Under the pieces are notes generated by a model. It was given only the letters and a program-made list of their open reading frames with translations. It ran no database searches and had not been told where the DNA came from. The translations under genes and the position numbers were made by a program. Shown one piece after another: positions 35,142-43,554 of a stretch of 64,000 nt of DNA (positions are counted from its first letter, which is position 1; every line of letters starts with the position of its first letter). The stretch lies in the NCBI GenBank assembly GCA_944391715.1, contig CALXUP010000001.1:36676-100675 (forward strand), in the 5' to 3' direction. The DNA comes from an uncultured Alphaproteobacteria bacterium. Lineage in GTDB: Bacteria > Pseudomonadota > Alphaproteobacteria > RF32 > CAG-239.

Positions 35142-35652
35142 AGACGTTGATTTCTGGCAGGAATTTGTTAAAGGCGTACAGAAGATTCCGGCGCCGAACC
35201 TTGATTTGTCCAAACCGCAGACCGAACTTCCCGAAATCAGGCAGAGTATTAATATTTTTGAGTTTTATAAAGGCGAAAAACTGGATTATCTTCGTCCGGG
35301 AAGTTTTAACAATATAGATGCCAATACTGTTAAAAGATTTAGGCACGGTGCGTTTAAAATCGAAGCGCGGCTTGATTTGCATGGTTGTCTGGTGGATGAG
35401 GCTTTCGGTAAAGTGGAAAAGTTTTTGCAAAATGCGGTTCAACGCGGGTTGCGTTGTGTTCAGATTATAACCGGAAAAGGACTGCATCGGGAAGATGATG
35501 ATATTTTTTCTCCCCGCGGTGTCTTGAAAGATCTGGTGCCGCAATGGCTGAATCAGGATCATTTACGGCCGCTTTTGCTGGCTTTTGATTATTCTCCGGT
35601 TGAGGAAGGCGGAGACGGGGCGCTGCTTTTGCTTTTGCGCCGAAAGCACTAA
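35092..35652 (+). CDS. Smr/MutS2-C domain nuclease-like protein
   Basis: 186 aa from ATG 35092. The C-terminal Smr domain contains LDLHGCLVDEAFGKVEKFL, the CVQIITGKGLH strand-loop (TGKG variant) and GVLKDLVPQWLNQ. Smr domains nick DNA or cleave RNA. The N-terminal ~70 residues are charged and unstructured, as usual for alphaproteobacterial Smr proteins that follow mltA. A TTG 35080 would add four residues. It overlaps the upstream gene by 50 bp and the convergent nth by 4 bp. Confidence 0.9.
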   Translation: MKNLNKNKKATTQNQPEDVDFWQEFVKGVQKIPAPNLDLSKPQTELPEIRQSINIFEFYKGEKLDYLRPGSFNNIDANTVKRFRHGAFKIEARLDLHGCLVDEAFGKVEKFLQNAVQRGLRCVQIITGKGLHREDDDIFSPRGVLKDLVPQWLNQDHLRPLLLAFDYSPVEEGGDGALLLLLRRKH

Positions 35653-36290
35653 TTTTTGATTTTTTTATCCGTACTGTGGCAATAAGCGGCGACCGGACAG
35701 TTTGCACAATCCGGATTTTGGGCTTTGCAGATGTATCTTCCGAACAAAACCAGCCAGTGATTGGCATTTTTTTTGAAATTATCCGGTAGAACACTGTTCA
35801 AATCTTTTTCCACTTCCAGCGGGTTTTTTCCTTTGCTGAAATCTAAGCGGTGGGAAATGCGGAAAACGTGGGTATCAACGGCAATTGTCGGTTTGTTGAA
35901 CCAAACGTTTAAGACCACATTGGCGGTTTTGCGTCCGACGCCGGCAAGGCTTTCCAAAGCCTTGCGTTCGGCAGGGACTTCACCGTTGTATTTTTCGACC
36001 AGTTCTTTGCTCATGGCCATAATGTTTTTGGCTTTGTTATTATATAATCCGATAGTTTTGATATATTCTTTCAGTCTGTCTATGCCCAGGTTCAGAATTT
36101 TTTGCGGCGTATCGGCGATTTTGAAGAGTTCTTTGGTGGCTTTGTTTACGCCTTTGTCCGTGCTTTGTGCTGATAGTATTACGGCAACAAGCAATGTGTA
36201 AGCATTGGCGTAATCGAGTTCACAGCGCGGATCCGGGTCGCGTTGGTTGAAAATTTCCATTATCTCAAGGATTTCTTTTTTGTTTCTCAT
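35649..36290 (-). CDS. nth: Endonuclease III
   Basis: Base-excision-repair glycosylase/AP lyase for oxidised pyrimidines, 213 aa. Helix-hairpin-helix ESLAGVGRKTANVVLN with the catalytic Lys, VDTHVFRISHRL with the catalytic Asp, and the C-terminal 4Fe-4S ligands C-x6-C-x2-C-x5-C (CKAQNPDCANCPVAAYC). Its ATG shares one base with the tsaD stop (TGATG), so it is coupled to tsaD. Confidence 0.96.
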   Translation of the reverse strand: MRNKKEILEIMEIFNQRDPDPRCELDYANAYTLLVAVILSAQSTDKGVNKATKELFKIADTPQKILNLGIDRLKEYIKTIGLYNNKAKNIMAMSKELVEKYNGEVPAERKALESLAGVGRKTANVVLNVWFNKPTIAVDTHVFRISHRLDFSKGKNPLEVEKDLNSVLPDNFKKNANHWLVLFGRYICKAQNPDCANCPVAAYCHSTDKKIKN

Positions 36291-37369
36291 CAGGCTTTTA
36301 CTCCTCCGGCGCCGGCGGCTTTCGGGGCGTTTTCATCCAAAGGCCATCGCGGGCGCGGTTTGAAGTCCAGATTGTTGGTATAACCGGCGCGGAATCGTTC
36401 CAGTCCGGCCCAGGCGATCATAACGCCGTTGTCGGTACAAAAACGTACCGGCGGTGCGGAAAATACCATATTGTTGGCAATGGCCAGGAGTTCCAGGCGA
36501 TTTCTTAAAAAAGTATTGGAAGCCACGCCGCCCGATACGACAAGATCTTTGCCGGCAGGGTAATGTTCATGGAAATAACGGATTGCTTTTTCCAATTTAT
36601 GGCAGAGACATTCAGTAACGGCAAACTGAAATCCGGCACAGATATCTGCAATGTCTTGTTCCGGTAAAATGGCGTGTTCCACGATACCGTCCGGTGCGTA
36701 AGATTCAATGATTTTGCGAACGGCGGTTTTTAGTCCGGAAAAAGACAAATTGCAGTCAGGCGAGTTATAAAGCGGCCGGGGCAGAACAAAGCGCCGGCTG
36801 TTGCCGATATCGGCCATTTTTTCTATCATCGGGCCGCCGGGATAGCCCAGTCCCAGCATTTTTGACACTTTGTCAAAGGCCTCGCCGGCCGCGTCGTCAA
36901 TAGTCGTTCCCAGACGTTCATATTCTCCGACGTTTTTAACTACTAAAATCTGGCAATGTCCTCCCGAAACCAACAGAAGAAGATACGGATATTGGACATC
37001 ACTGGTCAGGCGGGCGGCAAGTGCATGCCCTTCAAGATGATTGACGGCGATAAAGGGTTTGTTTAATGCCAGAGCCATGGCTTTGGCCGACATTACACCG
37101 ACAACAACGCCGCCGATTAATCCCGGTCCGGAAGATGCGGCGATTGCATCAACATCAGCGGGCTTTAACCGGGCTTTGGCAAAAGTATGTTCAATTATTT
37201 CATCAATATGTTCCAAATGGGAACGTGCGGCAATTTCCGGAACAACGCCGCCGAAAGGCTTGTGTTCTTCCAGCTGGGTCAACAGGCATTCGCCCAAAAT
37301 CTGCCGTTTGTCATTGACAATAGCGGCGGCGGTTTCGTCGCAGCTGCTCTCAATTCCTAAAACTATCAT
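36290..37369 (-). CDS. tsaD: tRNA N6-adenosine threonylcarbamoyltransferase TsaD
   Basis: Transfers threonylcarbamoyl to A37 of ANN-decoding tRNAs. 359 aa, ASKHA fold: start VLGIESSCDETAAAIV, iron-binding HLEGHALAARL (HxxxH), LLVSGGHCQ, VSGGVASNTFLRNRL, and the C-terminal FCTDNGVMIAWAGLERF. Complete and standard. It is coupled to nth downstream. TsaE is encoded elsewhere in this window (9177-9644). Confidence 0.97.
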   Translation of the reverse strand: MIVLGIESSCDETAAAIVNDKRQILGECLLTQLEEHKPFGGVVPEIAARSHLEHIDEIIEHTFAKARLKPADVDAIAASSGPGLIGGVVVGVMSAKAMALALNKPFIAVNHLEGHALAARLTSDVQYPYLLLLVSGGHCQILVVKNVGEYERLGTTIDDAAGEAFDKVSKMLGLGYPGGPMIEKMADIGNSRRFVLPRPLYNSPDCNLSFSGLKTAVRKIIESYAPDGIVEHAILPEQDIADICAGFQFAVTECLCHKLEKAIRYFHEHYPAGKDLVVSGGVASNTFLRNRLELLAIANNMVFSAPPVRFCTDNGVMIAWAGLERFRAGYTNNLDFKPRPRWPLDENAPKAAGAGGVKA

Positions 37370-37463
37370 TGTTTATCTCTTTTTTATTGCAGTTTTTTTT
37401 TTATTATATACACTATAAATCAGTTATTGCAAAGGCTAAATTTCAGGTGAAAGGCGAAAGACG

Positions 37464-38513
37464 GTGAATAAGGACGAGAAGAAAGAATCTGAGACGGAAA
37501 ATGAAAAACAGCCGGTTAAGCAGGCGGAAAAAAGCCATTCTCCGGCAAAAGTTCTGGGGCTGATTTTGATTTTGGGCGCCGGGTGGTGGCTTTATAAGAA
37601 TCCGCAGATTGTCGGACAGGGAAAAGCCTGGCTGCAAACGGCTTTTGAAAATTCTGAAAGCCAAACGGCCGAAGAAAAGCCCAGAGCTGTTTCCGGCATC
37701 AGTGTCGAAGATTTGCAAAAGCAGATTGTTATGTTGCAGACGGAGCTTTTTAACCTGAAAAATTCTATGCCGGCACCTCAGGAGCCGATTGATACCCGGA
37801 AACTTGACGAGCTTTATGATAAATTTGACGCCATTGAAAAGACCAATATGAATATTATTGATTCCAAAGCAGATGCGTCGGCCGTTCTGGGGATGATGTC
37901 AAGACTTGATACTTTGGAGAGAAAAGTCGGATATATCAGCAAAACAACCGATGAAAGCGCTTTGATTTTGACGGCGGCAATGTTGGTTAAAGATGCGGCC
38001 GGCAAAGGTGGAAATTTTGTTTATGAGGCGGCGGTTTTGCAGCAGCTTGCGCAAGGTAACCCTCAGCTGGGTACTGCTTTGTCAGTGATTGAAAAATCCG
38101 CTCAGCGCGGTATTGTTACAAACGCCCGCCTTATCAACGAATTTGAAGATATTTATTTTGCCGTTGTGAAAAAGCAAAAAGATGCCGCTGCGCAGACCTG
38201 GAAAGACAGAATTTTGAGCAAATTGGGCGATTTTGTTAAGGTTCGCAAGGTTAATGAAGCAGAAAAAGAAGAGATAAAAATTTTGCAGAATCTGAAAGAT
38301 ATCAGAAATCTCGTTCAGGAAGAAAATTTTGCCCGGGCGGCCGAGGAACTGGCTTTGCCTGAAAATGCCGCTTTAACGGAAGATGAAGGCTTGCAGAAAT
38401 GGTTGCGACAGGTTTCTTCAAAAATTGAGTTTGACCAGGCTGTCAGCAAAATAGCAACTTATTCTCTGGCGGTAATGAAAGTTAATATCATTAAAAGGGA
38501 GGCAATGGAGTGA
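37464..38513 (+). CDS. Mitofilin/Mic60-like inner membrane protein
   Basis: 349 aa. Charged N-terminus, single TM (KVLGLILILGAGWWLY, residues ~28-44), coiled-coil segment (SVEDLQKQIVMLQTELFNLKNSM and beyond), and a C-terminal helical domain ending ...YSLAVMKVNIIKREAME. This plan and its place before hemY match alphaproteobacterial Mic60 homologues that shape the inner membrane. In relatives the operon usually reads hemC-hemD-mic60-hemY; here hemC and hemD are absent from this spot. GTG start at 37464 after AAAGGCGA. Confidence 0.8.
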   Translation: MNKDEKKESETENEKQPVKQAEKSHSPAKVLGLILILGAGWWLYKNPQIVGQGKAWLQTAFENSESQTAEEKPRAVSGISVEDLQKQIVMLQTELFNLKNSMPAPQEPIDTRKLDELYDKFDAIEKTNMNIIDSKADASAVLGMMSRLDTLERKVGYISKTTDESALILTAAMLVKDAAGKGGNFVYEAAVLQQLAQGNPQLGTALSVIEKSAQRGIVTNARLINEFEDIYFAVVKKQKDAAAQTWKDRILSKLGDFVKVRKVNEAEKEEIKILQNLKDIRNLVQEENFARAAEELALPENAALTEDEGLQKWLRQVSSKIEFDQAVSKIATYSLAVMKVNIIKREAME

Positions 38514-39943
38514 CCAGAAAAATATCTACTTTTATTTTCATCGGACTGATTTTTACTGTTATTGCCTGGATGCTGGACAAGTCGAGCGTCGTAACCGTGG
38601 ATTGGCGCAATTATCATGAAATTTTATCCGTGCCGGAGCTTATGCTTTTGGTGTTGGTTCTGGTTTTGGTCATTGATCTTTGCAACCGTTTTTGCCGCAA
38701 GATATTTAAATTGCAGGTTAAAGAGGCTTATAAGGCCTCTTATCTTGAAAATGAATTTAAGGAAAATGCGGCTATTGATGTTTTGGCAGATAAAATCAGT
38801 GAAAAAATCGTTATAGAACGGAAAGATTTTGACAAGTCGCTGCTTTTGGTTCTCCGGGCGATGACGGCAATTACGGCCGGAGATATGGATGAGGCCCGTT
38901 TTCATTTGAAAAATCTGAAAAAAGTTATCGGGAACGACCCGATTATTGATGTTTTGAAGATGAAAATTTATAAGGGCGAAAAAAATTATGACAAGATGGA
39001 AGAGCTTTCCGAAAAAATTATGAAAAACCACGATATCCGGATTATCGGTATGAAAGCTGCCATTGAAGCCCAGATGGAAAAGAAAGAGTTTAAAGAGGCT
39101 TTGGAAACGGCTAACAGAGCTTTTGAACTGCGGCAGGATTTGTATTGGATTATTGAAAGCGCTTTTGAATTGCGGGCGCAGGTACGTGATTGGGAAGGCG
39201 CTTTGCAGGTGCTTGATTCCGGCAGGAAAAAGAAAATTATTCCTTTGGATAAATATAACAAGATGAAAGCCATTATTTTGTTTGAAAGAGCAAGGGATTT
39301 TCAAAGAGCCGGCGATGAGGTTAAATTTTTTAAATTCTGTTCGCAGGCGGTCGAGGCTGACGATACATTGGTTCCGGCAGCGCTGGCATTGGCGGAATAT
39401 TATAAAAATACCGATAACCAGATACGCAAGGCGGCAGATGTTTTGCTGAAGGTTTGGAAGAAAAATCCGACGGACGATGTGGCTTATGCCTATTTGGATT
39501 TGCGCCATCAAAATGATATGAATGCCAAAATCAGGGATATGGAAGAACTGGCAGCGAAAAATTTACGCCGGCCGTCTTTGAATAACCGCATTTTGGCAGA
39601 ACTTTGCGCTCAGGCCGGACGTTGGACGCAGGCAAAAGAAGAGATGGAAATCTTTTTGATTAACAATCCCTGCACCAAGAAGATTTGTTCTCTGATCGCC
39701 GAATATGAAAATATTTTCAGCCATAATAAAAGGGAAGCCAAATCTTGGAAAGACAAATATAAAGATTGTGCTGACGATGCAGCCTGGATATGTTCGGAAT
39801 GCGGGGAAATTACGGAAAAATGGCATTCGGTTTGTCCGAAATGCAAGGCTTTTGGCGCCGACAGGTGGCATTTGTATGTGGAAAAGGAAAAACCTGTTGT
39901 TATGACGGTTGATGACAGCCGTGATGATGAAGAGGAGGAGTAG
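38510..39943 (+). CDS. HemY-like TPR membrane protein with C-terminal zinc ribbon
   Basis: 477 aa. Two N-terminal hydrophobic segments, then TPR-type helices (EAQMEKKEFKEALETANRAFEL, AELCAQAGRWTQAKEEMEIF). A C-terminal four-Cys ribbon, CSECGEITEKWHSVCPKC, sits near residue 435. The N-terminal part matches the HemY_N family of the heme-operon TPR protein (not protoporphyrinogen oxidase). It overlaps the Mic60-like gene by 4 bp with a GTG start. Function is unsettled; it may be an assembly scaffold at the inner membrane. Confidence 0.85.
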   Translation: MTRKISTFIFIGLIFTVIAWMLDKSSVVTVDWRNYHEILSVPELMLLVLVLVLVIDLCNRFCRKIFKLQVKEAYKASYLENEFKENAAIDVLADKISEKIVIERKDFDKSLLLVLRAMTAITAGDMDEARFHLKNLKKVIGNDPIIDVLKMKIYKGEKNYDKMEELSEKIMKNHDIRIIGMKAAIEAQMEKKEFKEALETANRAFELRQDLYWIIESAFELRAQVRDWEGALQVLDSGRKKKIIPLDKYNKMKAIILFERARDFQRAGDEVKFFKFCSQAVEADDTLVPAALALAEYYKNTDNQIRKAADVLLKVWKKNPTDDVAYAYLDLRHQNDMNAKIRDMEELAAKNLRRPSLNNRILAELCAQAGRWTQAKEEMEIFLINNPCTKKICSLIAEYENIFSHNKREAKSWKDKYKDCADDAAWICSECGEITEKWHSVCPKCKAFGADRWHLYVEKEKPVVMTVDDSRDDEEEE

Positions 39944-39948
39944 TCCGG

Positions 39949-41352
39949 ATGGATAATTTGCAGCTTAGAGAAATATGGGCAAAGAAATATGCCGATGTTG
40001 ACAGAACTCTGGTCAGAATGAAAGAGGTTAAGGCTGCGGCAACGGCTTTTAACGCCAATATTGACGCTGTTGTTAAAATCAGCGGAAAAAGGCTTGGAGA
40101 ACTGGTTGAGAAAAACGGTTTAAGCTGGGAAGACTTAAATGATGCCGGCGAGTTGAAACTGCGTAAGGGGACAGATGTTCTTCGGGGTGTGTTCAAGTGC
40201 TTTTCCCGCGGTATTGCCGAAGAATGGCTGACTGAAGACAAAGCCGTTTATGACTGGATGGTTGAGAATATCGGCTATGATCGTTTGCAGATGGGCGGAC
40301 AAGGCGGTATTGTTGCCAATGCGCTGGCGGCGGCCGGTGTTTCCAAGGTTTATGCTCATACCAATTCTTTGCCGAAACTACAGGCCGGGCAATTTTTGAA
40401 ATTGAAGAATCTGGTTTCTTTTGATGAAAACGGCAAGGAAAAACAAGCTTGTCTGATTGACCGGAAGAAAGATGTGCCGTTGATTCACTGGATTTTGGAA
40501 TTTGACAAAGGCGATAAGCTGATTATCGACGGGCATGAGGTTGTTTGTCCGAAATCCAACCGTTTTATTGCTACTTATGATCCGTTAAACCTGAATTTGG
40601 TGAAAGATAACGCATTTGTCAGATTTTCTGAGACGCATCCGATAGATTATATTATCCTTTCGGGTTTTCATGCTCTGACGTCCAATAACCGCGGCTGTGA
40701 ACTGATAGAAGGTGTTTTGCCGCTGGTTAAATCTTGGAAAAAGCTGAATCCGCAGGGAATTGTGCATTTGGAGATTGCCTCAACGCAGGATATTGCCGTC
40801 AGGAGCGATATTGTCAACAAAATTGCGCCTTTGGTTGATTCAATCGGGTTGAATGAGCGGGAAACAATTGATGCGCTTCAGGTTATCGGAGAAGAGAAAT
40901 TTGCGGCCGAATGTGAGGCGAATACTGACAGCGCTCATATGTTGGAAGCGATTTACCGGATAAAGAAAAAGACCGGCTGTCCGCGGGTTCAATTGCATAT
41001 GTTCGGATTGTATATGACTTTGCAGGACAAGGAATTCCGAATTAAGCCGCAGGAAAATCTGCGCGGTATGTGTCTGGCAGCTGTAGCTGCGGCCGGAAAG
41101 GCCAGTCTGGGCAAGGTTGAAAAACCGGAAGATTTTGTGGTTCGCAAAGATACACCGGTGAATGATGAAGCTTTGAATGTTTTGAAAAAGGCGGCAGCTT
41201 ATGCCGAAGATGAAAAACTGGAAGAAGACGGTATTGCCGATTTCAGAGGATATGATCTGATTGCAATACCGACGATTTTGGTTCCGAAGCCGGTAACTTT
41301 GGTTGGAATGGGGGATACTATTTCTTCTATCTCTCTTGTCGCCTCCCGATAA
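39949..41352 (+). CDS. ADP-dependent phosphofructokinase/glucokinase family protein
   Basis: 467 aa ribokinase-like enzyme of the ADP-specific sugar kinase family. It has AFNANIDAVVKISG near residue 25, the GGQGGIVANALAAAGV glycine block, GLNERET carrying the NxxE magnesium motif, and the C-terminal VGMGDTISSIS carrying the catalytic GxGD. The family phosphorylates glucose or fructose-6-phosphate using ADP and is best known from Thermococcales and animals; bacterial members are sparse. Substrate cannot be read from sequence. GAGGAGG precedes the ATG and hemY ends 5 bp upstream, so it is in the same transcript. Confidence 0.85.
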   Translation: MDNLQLREIWAKKYADVDRTLVRMKEVKAAATAFNANIDAVVKISGKRLGELVEKNGLSWEDLNDAGELKLRKGTDVLRGVFKCFSRGIAEEWLTEDKAVYDWMVENIGYDRLQMGGQGGIVANALAAAGVSKVYAHTNSLPKLQAGQFLKLKNLVSFDENGKEKQACLIDRKKDVPLIHWILEFDKGDKLIIDGHEVVCPKSNRFIATYDPLNLNLVKDNAFVRFSETHPIDYIILSGFHALTSNNRGCELIEGVLPLVKSWKKLNPQGIVHLEIASTQDIAVRSDIVNKIAPLVDSIGLNERETIDALQVIGEEKFAAECEANTDSAHMLEAIYRIKKKTGCPRVQLHMFGLYMTLQDKEFRIKPQENLRGMCLAAVAAAGKASLGKVEKPEDFVVRKDTPVNDEALNVLKKAAAYAEDEKLEEDGIADFRGYDLIAIPTILVPKPVTLVGMGDTISSISLVASR

Positions 41353-41355
41353 AAT

Positions 41356-41482
41356 AAAAAAACGCGTATAATGGCCGACTAATACAGATTTAGCGGGATG
41401 GAGAAATGCTCATGTACTATTTTGTACACTCCGCTTTCTCCACCCTAAAATCTTATTATTCGACTCATTCTCCGCGTTTTTA
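41356..41482. repeat. Palindromic hairpin element E1 with GTAC apex
   Basis: Inner inverted repeat from 41386 to 41453 (AGATTTAG.GGG.TGGAGAAA against TTTCTCCACCCTAAAATCT) with the apex GTAC-TATTTT-GTAC. Outer arms AAAAACGCG / CGCGTTTTT follow at 41356-41366 and 41473-41481. It may end the kinase transcript. Downstream (about 41509-41550) is text also found near 47397-47440 (GCGGTTGTTTTT, CTTAGCGCTT). Confidence 0.7.
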
Positions 41483-41569
41483 TAGCGGCTTGAAAGGGGC
41501 TTTGTATAAGCGGTTGTTTTTACTTAGCGCTTCTACCGCGTTTTTTACAGAGGTCTGAAAAGAGAAGAA

Positions 41570-42361
41570 TCATCTCGAATAATTTTTTTCATTTTCTTTT
41601 TGTATCGGATTGTCTTTTTGATAATTCAAAAAATTAGTGTGATGAAGTTCGTTAACTTTTTCCCGGCTGATTTTAATTGTGCCAAGTTGGGCTGTTTTCA
41701 TGGGGTTTTCCGCTTGCAGCAGTCTTTTGCATACTTCGGCGGAAACAATGCCGCAGATGCCTTTCTCACGGCAAATCGGTTTGTTGTTCTGATAGGTGTT
41801 GACACTCATGCCCTGAGTCTCAAAAATTTTCTGCAAATGTGCCAGCGTCAGGTCTATTTCCTTGGAATAATCAAGTTTTCCGCCGTCTCTTAATGCATGT
41901 TGCTCCAAAATCATGATGTCGACATGCTTTTTATCTTTGTTGGAATCAATGCACAGAGCCACGCCGTGCGATTCCTTGTTTTCAGCGGCAATTGTCAATG
42001 GTGTGACCATTCGTCGCTGGCTGACGTCTTCAAGGCTCAATGTTTGTGCCGTAATGTTCATAATGCAGTCCAATAACAGAAAATTATTCTCTGAAGGATT
42101 GATGCCGATTTCTCCGGTAATCAGTTTCTCATTCATACAGGCATCAATTACCAGGTCGTCAGCCTTATCGCAGTCTTCTGTAGCCAGAGTACAATATTGT
42201 GTCGTGTCCAAAAAAGAGCATCCTTCGGTTTGTTCTGCTGTTTTTGAAGCGACATAGTTTGTTGCACGGAAATTATAGCCGCTTTTAGGAATGTCTAAAG
42301 TCAGATTGGGCTTGCGAGTAATGTTGTCACGACTTTCCTGGTCGAGTGTGAAATAGTGCAT
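41570..42361 (-). CDS. Unknown protein with a possible YopJ-like (C55) His-Glu-Cys core
   Basis: 263 aa, no signal peptide or TM. Residues ~130-215 read SHGVALCID...VDIMILEQHAL...GICGIVSAEVCKRLL. His132, Glu153 and Cys203 (or Cys197) fall in the order, strand context and rough spacing of the YopJ/AvrRxv acetyltransferase and Ulp-type Cys protease triads. Those families act on host or ubiquitin-like proteins. The match is by eye and weak, and the first 125 residues match nothing I know. It starts 2 bp after the upstream gene stop, forming a two-gene unit with AT-rich codon use. Confidence 0.5.
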   Translation of the reverse strand: MHYFTLDQESRDNITRKPNLTLDIPKSGYNFRATNYVASKTAEQTEGCSFLDTTQYCTLATEDCDKADDLVIDACMNEKLITGEIGINPSENNFLLLDCIMNITAQTLSLEDVSQRRMVTPLTIAAENKESHGVALCIDSNKDKKHVDIMILEQHALRDGGKLDYSKEIDLTLAHLQKIFETQGMSVNTYQNNKPICREKGICGIVSAEVCKRLLQAENPMKTAQLGTIKISREKVNELHHTNFLNYQKDNPIQKENEKNYSR

Positions 42362-42362
42362 C

Positions 42363-42887
42363 TTATTTCTCCAGCGTTATATATTCCGGTGGGATGATGC
42401 CGTCTTTGATGATAAGCAGGTAGTATCGGACATAGGCAAATCGGCGTCCGAGCTTATAGTCACAAATGCTCCAGTCAATTGGAGAATAATCAATTTCCTC
42501 TATGCCGGAGATTTTTTGCAAAACTTCGTCGCAACCATGAGAATATTTAAGTTCCGGCGTATCTAATACTGACGGACTGACATATATTGCTTCCAGCAGA
42601 CCATCTCTTTTTAGTGCATCTATATTAATGGAGAACATATCTTTATTTTCAATAAATTCTTTCAAATGCGGACTATTTTCAGTCCATTTAATCGGCTCTG
42701 AAAAACAGCGAATGCCACGACTGCGTCCGGTAAAGCAGTTTTCAAACCACTGCACTATTTGTTGATGCGTTTTTAAACCGGAACGTTTGTAATACGATTT
42801 AAGGTCTGCATCCGGATTCATCGCAAAAGACAGTATTCCTTCTGTCAAAGCCGAATTTCCTTTGGTAATGTAGTGATAAAGTTTCAT
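42363..42887 (-). CDS. Unrecognised 174-residue protein
   Basis: Starts MKLYHYITKGNSALTEGILSF, a pattern like the first strand and helix of some ADP-ribosyltransferase-fold proteins (Tyr-His-Tyr, then L..GIL), followed by GRSRGIRCFSEPI. No clear catalytic Glu motif could be assigned, so no function is given. Soluble, mildly acidic, no signal peptide. First of a two-gene minus-strand unit with the YopJ-like gene. A gene-free stretch of 234 bp lies upstream, in which I see no RNA or repeat. Confidence 0.55.
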   Translation of the reverse strand: MKLYHYITKGNSALTEGILSFAMNPDADLKSYYKRSGLKTHQQIVQWFENCFTGRSRGIRCFSEPIKWTENSPHLKEFIENKDMFSINIDALKRDGLLEAIYVSPSVLDTPELKYSHGCDEVLQKISGIEEIDYSPIDWSICDYKLGRRFAYVRYYLLIIKDGIIPPEYITLEK

Positions 42888-43121
42888 TGTTATGCCTTGA
42901 TTAGCTATTGAATTTTATTAATTCTATCATCTTTTTGTAATCAGGGCAATGGCTATGTTTTGCAGTCGAGGCGGCTGATTATGGAAACAGGGTATCTTTT
43001 GGTCGGAAGGTATTGCCGTTTTTTATCAAAACGGGTGTTGTTGGGTTCGGTTTTCGATTTTTCTTGCATTTCAGCAGATTAAATGTATATATATCCTATA
43101 ATTTTTTGTAGGAGAAAAGAA

Positions 43122-43502
43122 ATGGCGGAAAAGGAGCCTTCGCAGCGGCAGCTCAGAGTAGGGCAGGAAGTTAAGAAAATATTGGCCGGTTTTATTGACC
43201 GCGGGGAAATCAGAAATCTGGAAGGTATTCATACCATGGTAACAATTACCAAAGTCCGCGTTTCTCCGGATTTGAAATATGCTTCCGTTTATCTGATGAC
43301 GACAAACGGCGAATATCTTAAAGAAGTTTTGGAAGGGTTGCAGCTGGCGGCAAATTATCTGCGCAAGCAAGTGGCCGGAAAACTGCAGCTGCGTTATGCG
43401 CCGGAATTGGTTTTTAAAGCCGATGACTCTTTTGAACAGGCTGATAAGATTGAAAAGCTGTTCAGAGATCCGAAAGTTCAGAGCGATTTGAACAAAATTT
43501 AG
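43122..43502 (+). CDS. rbfA: 30S ribosome-binding factor RbfA
   Basis: 126 aa from ATG 43122, which has AGGAGA upstream; the longer frame to 43083 lacks one. KH-like fold text: QLRVGQEVKKILAGFIDRGEI, the ITKVRVSPDLKYASVYLM core, YLRKQVAGKLQLRYAPELVFKADDSFEQADKIEKL, all diagnostic of RbfA. It matures the 16S rRNA 5' end during 30S assembly and cold adaptation. It opens the rbfA-truB-rpsO-pnp order standard in proteobacteria (infB is not within view). Confidence 0.95.
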   Translation: MAEKEPSQRQLRVGQEVKKILAGFIDRGEIRNLEGIHTMVTITKVRVSPDLKYASVYLMTTNGEYLKEVLEGLQLAANYLRKQVAGKLQLRYAPELVFKADDSFEQADKIEKLFRDPKVQSDLNKI

Positions 43503-43554
43503 CATAAAGAACGGCAGAATCCTGTAGCGGGTCGTTAAAAGGAAACAAAGCGGA

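Noticed and set aside
38624..39511. 295-codon minus-strand ORF opposite hemY
   Set aside because: Antisense shadow of a well-supported TPR gene; composition (many Phe, Asn, Ile, Lys) is typical of reverse frames.
42888..43121. Possible tRNA or small RNA in the 234-bp gap
   Set aside because: No cloverleaf, no T-loop GGTTCGAATCC-type motif, and no terminator found.
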